DNA from: Rhodoferax sp. | GTDB taxonomy: Bacteria > Pseudomonadota > Gammaproteobacteria > Burkholderiales > Burkholderiaceae | Length of the DNA: 18,061 bases | Direction: 5' to 3' | Assembly (NCBI GenBank): GCA_020048295.1 | Contig: JAIFMT010000047.1 | Coordinates: 1-18,061 of the forward strand | Shown here: in pieces, positions 13,436 to 18,061 of the stretch | Layout: the number at the start of each line of letters is the position of its first letter | Position numbering within the stretch: position 1 is the stretch's first letter | Notes under the pieces: generated by a model | Databases searched by the model: none | What the model saw: only the letters and a program-made list of their open reading frames with translations | What the model was told of the DNA's origin: nothing | Position numbers and translations under genes: made by a program

Positions 13436-14407
13436 ATGCAATTGATCATTACCGATGCCTGGTTGGCGAAATCTCGTGCACTTCATCTGTCAGGCAGTCA
13501 GTTATTGGGTGTGTTTGTACTGGCGGCGTTGTTCGTGATGCTGTCGGCTCTGGGCCTTTATCACTGGGTCTTCTTGAAGGGCGCGCGCGAAGGTTGGCCC
13601 ATTATCGGGTCTTTGATCCAGGTGATGGCCAAGGATGAATTTGACCAGCGCGACAGGTTCCTGCGGCAGAATCTTGATGTCATGGCGCGTCAATTGGGCG
13701 AGCTGCAGGCCAAGTTGACGCAGCTTGAATCGTTGGGGGATCGAGTATCCGGGTTGGCTGGGGTCAGTCCCGCGACAACTCAGGCTGCTGATGCACGAGG
13801 TGGCGTTCAAATTGGTGCCAGGACGTTGACAATTGATGAGGTCAAGGCGGCCATGGACGACCTTGAAAGACTGACGCATCAACGAACAGACCTGCTGACC
13901 GTGTTGGAGTCACGTCTGTTTGAGCGCAAGATGAAAACCATGTTGATGCCAACACAGCGGCCGGTGACCGATGGCGATATTGGTTCTGCGTTCGGTTGGC
14001 GGCTCGACCCGGTGAGCGGGCAATCCGCGTTGCATACCGGACTTGATTTTCCAGCTGCGGTGGGTACGCCCATCTTGGCTGCGGCAGGTGGGGTTGTTGT
14101 CACACAGATGTATCACCCTGAATATGGGACCATGCTGGACATTGATCACGGCACCGACCTGGTGACGCGTTATGCCCATGCGTCCAAAGCGTTGGTCAAA
14201 GTGGGTGATTTGATCCGACGTGGGCAAAAAATCGCCGAGGTCGGCAACAGTGGTCGATCGACTGGTGCCCATCTTCATTTTGAGGTGCTGGTGCAGGGCA
14301 TTCCGCAAGACCCGCAAAAATTTTTGACTGCGGGTGAGCATCTGGGAGAGCGGCGCCTGGCATCGCTTGATCGCAAACCCAATGCCGTGGCGAAATTGCC
14401 TCAGTGA
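13436..14407 (+). CDS. M23-family (LytM-type) peptidase, membrane-anchored
   Basis: M23 enzymes are zinc endopeptidases that cut peptidoglycan cross-bridges or activate other hydrolases. The 323-residue protein has a cytoplasmic N-terminus, one transmembrane helix (about 22-44), a coiled-coil-prone stretch (about 66-100 and 132-165), and a C-terminal LytM domain (about 178-297). All zinc ligands are present: His200 and Asp204 (LHTGLDF) and His281 in GAHLHFEV, with catalytic His279, so it should be active. The ATG at 13436 (MQLIITDAWLAK) is the start; no strong Shine-Dalgarno is seen. It diverges from the DUF721 gene over just 20 bp and precedes secA by 170 bp. Confidence 0.93.
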   Translation: MQLIITDAWLAKSRALHLSGSQLLGVFVLAALFVMLSALGLYHWVFLKGAREGWPIIGSLIQVMAKDEFDQRDRFLRQNLDVMARQLGELQAKLTQLESLGDRVSGLAGVSPATTQAADARGGVQIGARTLTIDEVKAAMDDLERLTHQRTDLLTVLESRLFERKMKTMLMPTQRPVTDGDIGSAFGWRLDPVSGQSALHTGLDFPAAVGTPILAAAGGVVVTQMYHPEYGTMLDIDHGTDLVTRYAHASKALVKVGDLIRRGQKIAEVGNSGRSTGAHLHFEVLVQGIPQDPQKFLTAGEHLGERRLASLDRKPNAVAKLPQ

Positions 14408-14577
14408 GCCTTGATTCTGACCTGGCGGCGCAAAGCTAAAATCAGCCCAAAGCGGTTCACGCTGCGTATGCGAGCCAGAGCTTGCGGTACGCCGGTTAAT
14501 CCCCATTTCAGATAGATTGTAAAAAGGACTGCGCTGTAGGTTTGCCATGAATGGCGCACACCGAAAGCCTTGTATTC
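14408..14577 (+). promoter_or_regulatory. secA leader region
   Basis: The 170-bp gap contains a candidate -10 TAAAAT (14437-14442) with a poor -35 TTCTGA (14415-14420) at 16 nt spacing. A 15-codon reading frame from an ATG at 14468 to a TAG ending at 14515 encodes MRARACGTPVNPHFR. No SecM-like secretion monitor with a signal peptide and a FxxxxWIxxxxGIRAGP arrest motif is present. AAAAAGGA (14521-14528) is too far from the chosen start to be its Shine-Dalgarno; GAAAG (14563-14567) is better placed. Confidence 0.35.
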
Positions 14578-17322
14578 ATGGCCACCAACTTCCTCACCAA
14601 AATTTTTGGCAGTCGCAATGACCGCCTGCTTAAAAAATACCGCCACGCCGTTGTCAAGATCAACGCGCTGGAGGCGGGTTTTGAGAAGCTTTCCGACGAT
14701 GCCTTGCGCGCCAAGACGGACGAACTCAAGCAGCGCATCATCCAAGGCGCTGTGCTCGATGATTTGCTGCCTGAAGCCTTTGCGGTGGTGCGGGAGGGCT
14801 CCAAGCGCGTCATGAAGATGCGTCACTTTGATGTGCAGTTGCTTGGTGGCATGTCGCTGCACTACGGCAAGATTTCTGAAATGGGCACGGGTGAAGGCAA
14901 GACGCTGACAGCGACACTGCCTGTTTATCTCAACGCCCTTACTGGCAAGGGTGTCCATGTAGTCACCGTCAACGATTACCTCGCCAATCGTGATGCGCAA
15001 TGGATGGGCAAGCTCTACAACTTTCTGGGGCTATCGGTGGGTATCAATCTGCCCAACATGTCGCGCGAAGAAAAGCAGGCTGCCTACCGCGCCGACATCA
15101 CCTACGGCACCAACAACGAATACGGCTTTGATTACCTGCGCGACAACATGGTCTATGAGGCCGCCGATCGCGTGCAGCACGGGCTGAATTACGCCATCGT
15201 CGATGAGGTGGACTCGATCCTGATCGACGAGGCACGCACACCGCTGATCATCAGCGGCCAGGCCGAAGACCAAACCGATCTGTACCTGTCGATCAAACGA
15301 GTCGTGCCCAAGCTTGAAATGCAGGAAGGCGAAGCGGATCCGCACACCGGTCTGGGCATCACCAAAGAAGGCGACTTCACGATTGACGAGAAGAGTCACC
15401 AGGTGTTTCTGACCGAACGCGGCCATGAAAACTCTGAGCGCATCCTGTTTGAACTGGGCCTGCTACCTGAAGGGGCCAGCCTGTATGACCCCTCCAACAT
15501 CACGCTGATGCATCATTTGTATGCTGCGCTGCGTGCTCAGCACTTGTATCACCGTGATCAGCACTATGTGGTGCAGGCCGGTGAAGTGGTCATTGTGGAC
15601 GAGTTCACCGGGCGATTGATGACCGGCAGGCGTTGGAGTGACGGCCTGCACCAGGCGGTGGAGGCCAAGGAAGGTGTGGCCATCCAGCCTGAAAACCAGA
15701 CCATGGCATCAATCACTTTCCAGAATTATTTCCGTCTTTACAGCAAACTGGCCGGTATGACGGGCACGGCCGATACCGAAGCCTACGAATTTCAGGAAAT
15801 TTACGGGCTTGAAACTGTGGTGATTCCGCCCAATCAGCCCAGTCGCCGTGATGACCAGCTTGATCGGGTCTATAAAACCACCGCTGAAAAGTACAACGCC
15901 GCGATTCAGGACATTCGCGAATGTTATGAGCGGGGGCAACCGGTGTTGGTCGGCACCACCTCCATCGAGAACTCCGAAGTCATTGCGCAGTTGCTGGAAA
16001 AAGAAAAGCTACCGCACCAGGTGCTTAACGCCAAGCAACACGCGCGTGAGGCCGATATCGTGGCGCAGGCGGGTCGTACCAAAATGATCACCATTGCCAC
16101 CAACATGGCAGGCCGGGGCACCGATATCGTGCTCGGCGGCAACATCAGCAAGTTGATTGAGGCCATTGAACTGGATGAAACGCTTGACGCTGCGCAAAGG
16201 CAGACTCAGCTCGATGCTTTGCGCGCCCAGTGGACCAAAGACCACGAGCTTGTCACCAGCCTGGGTGGTTTGCGCATCATCGCCACCGAACGGCATGAGT
16301 CGCGCCGCATTGACAACCAATTGCGTGGTCGCTCAGGCCGTCAGGGCGATCCCGGTTCGTCGCGGTTTTACCTGAGCCTGGACGACTCGCTGATGCGTAT
16401 TTTTGCCGGCGATCGCGTCAAGGCCATCATGGATCGCCTCAAAATGCCCGAAGGCGAGGCCATTGAAGCCGGCATTGTGACGCGCAGCATCGAAAGTGCC
16501 CAGCGCAAGGTGGAGGCGCGCAACTTTGACATGCGCAAGCAATTGCTGGAATACGACGATGTGTCAAATGACCAGCGCAAGGTGATTTACCAGCAGCGCA
16601 ACGAAATTCTTGATGCCACCGATCTTTCGGCGCAAGTTCAGTCGCTGCGTGAGGGCTGTTTTCAGGACATCGTGCGTCAATATGTGCCAGTTGAGTCCGT
16701 TGAAGAGCAGTGGAATTTGCCAGCGCTTGAAAAGCTGCTGCAAGACGAGTGGCAAATCACACTCGCGCTGCAGCACCAGGTCAATGCGGCCAGTGCCATC
16801 ACCGATCATGATTTGCTTGATACCGTGGTCAAACACGCCAACCAGGCGTTTGAGACCAAGGTGGCGCAGGTGGGTAACGACAACTTCACCCAGTTTGAGC
16901 GCATGGTGTTGCTGCAAAGCATCGACACCAACTGGCGCGACCACTTGAGCGCGCTGGACTATCTGCGCCAGGGCATTCATTTGCGTGGCTACGCGCAGAA
17001 ACAACCCAAGCAGGAATACAAGCGCGAGGCGTTTGAGCTGTTTGGCCAGATGCTCGACGCGGTGAAGAACGAAGTCACGAAAGTGCTGATGACAGTACGT
17101 ATCCAGTCCAACGAAGAGGCCAGTCGGGCAGCGGCCGAACTGGAAAGCCGTGCCGAGCACATGACCAATGTGACCTACAGCGCACCCACTGAAACCGGCG
17201 AAGTGCAAACCACGGTGGATGCGGAAACGATCGCCAAGGCGGTGCCACGGGTGGGTCGTAACGATCCCTGTCCTTGCGGTAGCGGTAAAAAATACAAACA
17301 CTGCCACGGCAAGCTGGCGTGA
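14578..17322 (+). CDS. secA: Preprotein translocase ATPase SecA
   Basis: SecA drives unfolded preproteins through SecYEG. The 914-residue product is close to E. coli SecA (901). NBD1 holds Walker A GTGEGKT (103-109) and Walker B DEVD (209-212). The DYLRDNM segment and the preprotein-binding region follow. NBD2 contains [19 protein letters not shown] and [33 protein letters not shown] segments. The helical scaffold and wing domain come next, and the C-terminal zinc finger [13 protein letters not shown] (Cys898, Cys900, Cys909, His910) binds SecB and lipids. I chose the ATG at 14578 ([19 protein letters not shown]), the conserved family start with GAAAG upstream; an in-frame ATG at 14551 would add nine residues. 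A terminator follows the stop. Confidence 0.98.
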   Translation: MATNFLTKIFGSRNDRLLKKYRHAVVKINALEAGFEKLSDDALRAKTDELKQRIIQGAVLDDLLPEAFAVVREGSKRVMKMRHFDVQLLGGMSLHYGKISEMGTGEGKTLTATLPVYLNALTGKGVHVVTVNDYLANRDAQWMGKLYNFLGLSVGINLPNMSREEKQAAYRADITYGTNNEYGFDYLRDNMVYEAADRVQHGLNYAIVDEVDSILIDEARTPLIISGQAEDQTDLYLSIKRVVPKLEMQEGEADPHTGLGITKEGDFTIDEKSHQVFLTERGHENSERILFELGLLPEGASLYDPSNITLMHHLYAALRAQHLYHRDQHYVVQAGEVVIVDEFTGRLMTGRRWSDGLHQAVEAKEGVAIQPENQTMASITFQNYFRLYSKLAGMTGTADTEAYEFQEIYGLETVVIPPNQPSRRDDQLDRVYKTTAEKYNAAIQDIRECYERGQPVLVGTTSIENSEVIAQLLEKEKLPHQVLNAKQHAREADIVAQAGRTKMITIATNMAGRGTDIVLGGNISKLIEAIELDETLDAAQRQTQLDALRAQWTKDHELVTSLGGLRIIATERHESRRIDNQLRGRSGRQGDPGSSRFYLSLDDSLMRIFAGDRVKAIMDRLKMPEGEAIEAGIVTRSIESAQRKVEARNFDMRKQLLEYDDVSNDQRKVIYQQRNEILDATDLSAQVQSLREGCFQDIVRQYVPVESVEEQWNLPALEKLLQDEWQITLALQHQVNAASAITDHDLLDTVVKHANQAFETKVAQVGNDNFTQFERMVLLQSIDTNWRDHLSALDYLRQGIHLRGYAQKQPKQEYKREAFELFGQMLDAVKNEVTKVLMTVRIQSNEEASRAAAELESRAEHMTNVTYSAPTETGEVQTTVDAETIAKAVPRVGRNDPCPCGSGKKYKHCHGKLA

Positions 17323-17336
17323 CATGAATGCACAGC

Positions 17337-17363
17337 AAAATCGGGCCTTGTGCCCGATTTTTT
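17337..17363 (+). terminator. Rho-independent terminator after secA
   Basis: The perfect 10-bp stem AAAATCGGGC (17337-17346) / GCCCGATTTT (17352-17361) closes a CTTGT loop and runs into six Ts (17358-17363). The flanking As on the 5' side also make it usable in the opposite direction. It lies 14 bp after the secA stop and separates secA from argJ, which should therefore have its own promoter or depend on read-through. Confidence 0.88.
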
Positions 17364-17408
17364 CGTTCCAGATTTCACCAACATCACACTTTTCCCGAGA
17401 GAAAAACC

Positions 17409-18061
17409 ATGCCTGTCAACCTTTCTGCTCCCAATCCTGCTGAATTATTTCCTATTGCTGGCGTGCGCATTGGTGTCACTGAAGCGGGTATTCGCAAAGC
17501 CAACCGCAAGGATTTGACCGTTGTCTTGATCGATGCGCAGGCCTCAGTGGCCGGCGTGTTCACGCAAAACCGCTTTTGTGCCGCACCGGTGCAAATTTGC
17601 CGTGAGCATCTGGCGCAGAGCGGCACCCAGGGCCAGGACATCCGCGCCATGCTGATCAATACCGGCAATGCCAATGCGGGCACCGGTGCCGATGGGCTGG
17701 CACGCGCCATGAGCACCTGCGCTGCACTGGCGGCGCGCGTGGGCTTGTCAGCGCAGCAGGTATTGCCGTTTTCTACCGGTGTCATCATGGAGACCCTGCC
17801 GATTGAGCGCATCGAAGCCGGGCTCGATGCGGCCATAGCCGATGCCCGTCCAGACCACTGGCTGCGCGCCGCTGAGGCCATCATGACCACCGATACCGTG
17901 GCCAAAGCCTTTGGCGCACAGGTGATGATCGACGGGGCACTGGTCAGCGTCACCGGCATCAGCAAAGGCGCGGGCATGATTCGCCCCAACATGGCCACCA
18001 TGCTGGGTTTCATGGCGACCGATGCCTGCATAAGCCCGGCCCTGATGAAGCAACTGGCCAC
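17409..18061 (+). CDS. argJ: Bifunctional glutamate N-acetyltransferase / ornithine acetyltransferase ArgJ (3' end beyond window edge)
   Basis: ArgJ transfers acetyl from N-acetylornithine to glutamate, and in bifunctional forms also uses acetyl-CoA, in the cyclic arginine pathway. About 217 of roughly 410 residues are in the window. Visible family blocks are [16 protein letters not shown] (near 15-30), [33 protein letters not shown] and [19 protein letters not shown]. The last holds the autocleavage site, where the chain splits before the nucleophile Thr197 (MA-TML) into alpha and beta subunits. The ATG at 17409 follows the secA terminator by 45 bp. AGAGAAA (17398-17404 region) is a weak Shine-Dalgarno. 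The gene runs off the right edge. Confidence 0.96.
   Translation, partial: MPVNLSAPNPAELFPIAGVRIGVTEAGIRKANRKDLTVVLIDAQASVAGVFTQNRFCAAPVQICREHLAQSGTQGQDIRAMLINTGNANAGTGADGLARAMSTCAALAARVGLSAQQVLPFSTGVIMETLPIERIEAGLDAAIADARPDHWLRAAEAIMTTDTVAKAFGAQVMIDGALVSVTGISKGAGMIRPNMATMLGFMATDACISPALMKQLA

Noticed and set aside
14408..14577. SecM-like arrest peptide gene upstream of secA
   Set aside because: No signal peptide and no WI-GIRAGP-type arrest sequence are found; only a 15-codon frame of doubtful meaning.
17384..18061. Open minus-strand frame at the right edge
   Set aside because: It is antisense to argJ, whose plus-strand motifs, including the autocleavage site, are unmistakable.

Overview
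The window looks like a chromosomal housekeeping segment of a betaproteobacterium, most likely Burkholderiales/Comamonadaceae (Rhodoferax- or Polaromonas-like). This rests on gene order (hisF-hisI-hisE-DUF4870-HIT-tatABC; petABC-sspAB; DUF721-M23-secA-argJ), on the N-termini of SecA and Nif3, on moderately GC-rich coding sequence, and on AT-rich palindromic short repeats of a kind I associate with this family. No phage, transposase, CRISPR, toxin-antitoxin or defence gene is visible.

Layout. 1-374 (-): 5' part of a DUF1841 gene, running off the left edge. 545-4667 (+): one compact run, hisF, hisI, hisE, a DUF4870-type membrane protein, a HIT protein, tatA, tatB and tatC, with several stop/start overlaps. 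4671-5813 (-): a DegS/DegQ-like periplasmic serine protease convergent with tatC. 5893-8245 (+): a small Cys-rich protein, a Nif3-like metalloprotein and pdxA. 8292-8732 (-): mscL. 8904-11700 (+): petABC, the cytochrome bc1 complex, closed by a strong intrinsic terminator. 11804-12962 (+): sspA-sspB. 13014-13089 (+): tRNA-Thr(UGU). 13092-13415 (-): a DUF721/DciA-like gene. 13436-17322 (+): an M23 peptidase and secA, followed by a terminator. 17409-end (+): argJ, cut by the right edge.

How the genes relate. hisF, hisI and hisE carry out three steps of histidine synthesis, and the run then passes through two small genes into the complete Tat translocase. Tat substrates include the Rieske protein PetA, encoded 4 kb away with its bc1 partners. 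SecA gives the other export route, and the DegS-like protease and M23 peptidase act in the envelope. SspA/SspB link stress regulation to ClpXP proteolysis. PdxA (vitamin B6) and ArgJ (arginine) are biosynthetic.

I see no clearly new biological system. The points most worth a second look are short palindromic repeat-like segments lying inside the DUF1841 and Nif3 coding sequences as well as between genes, a nine-cysteine small protein beside Nif3, a palindrome upstream of the petABC promoter, a T-stem mismatch in the tRNA-Thr, and very tight gene packing around tRNA-Thr, DUF721 and M23. All functional calls come from reading the sequence; no database search was run.
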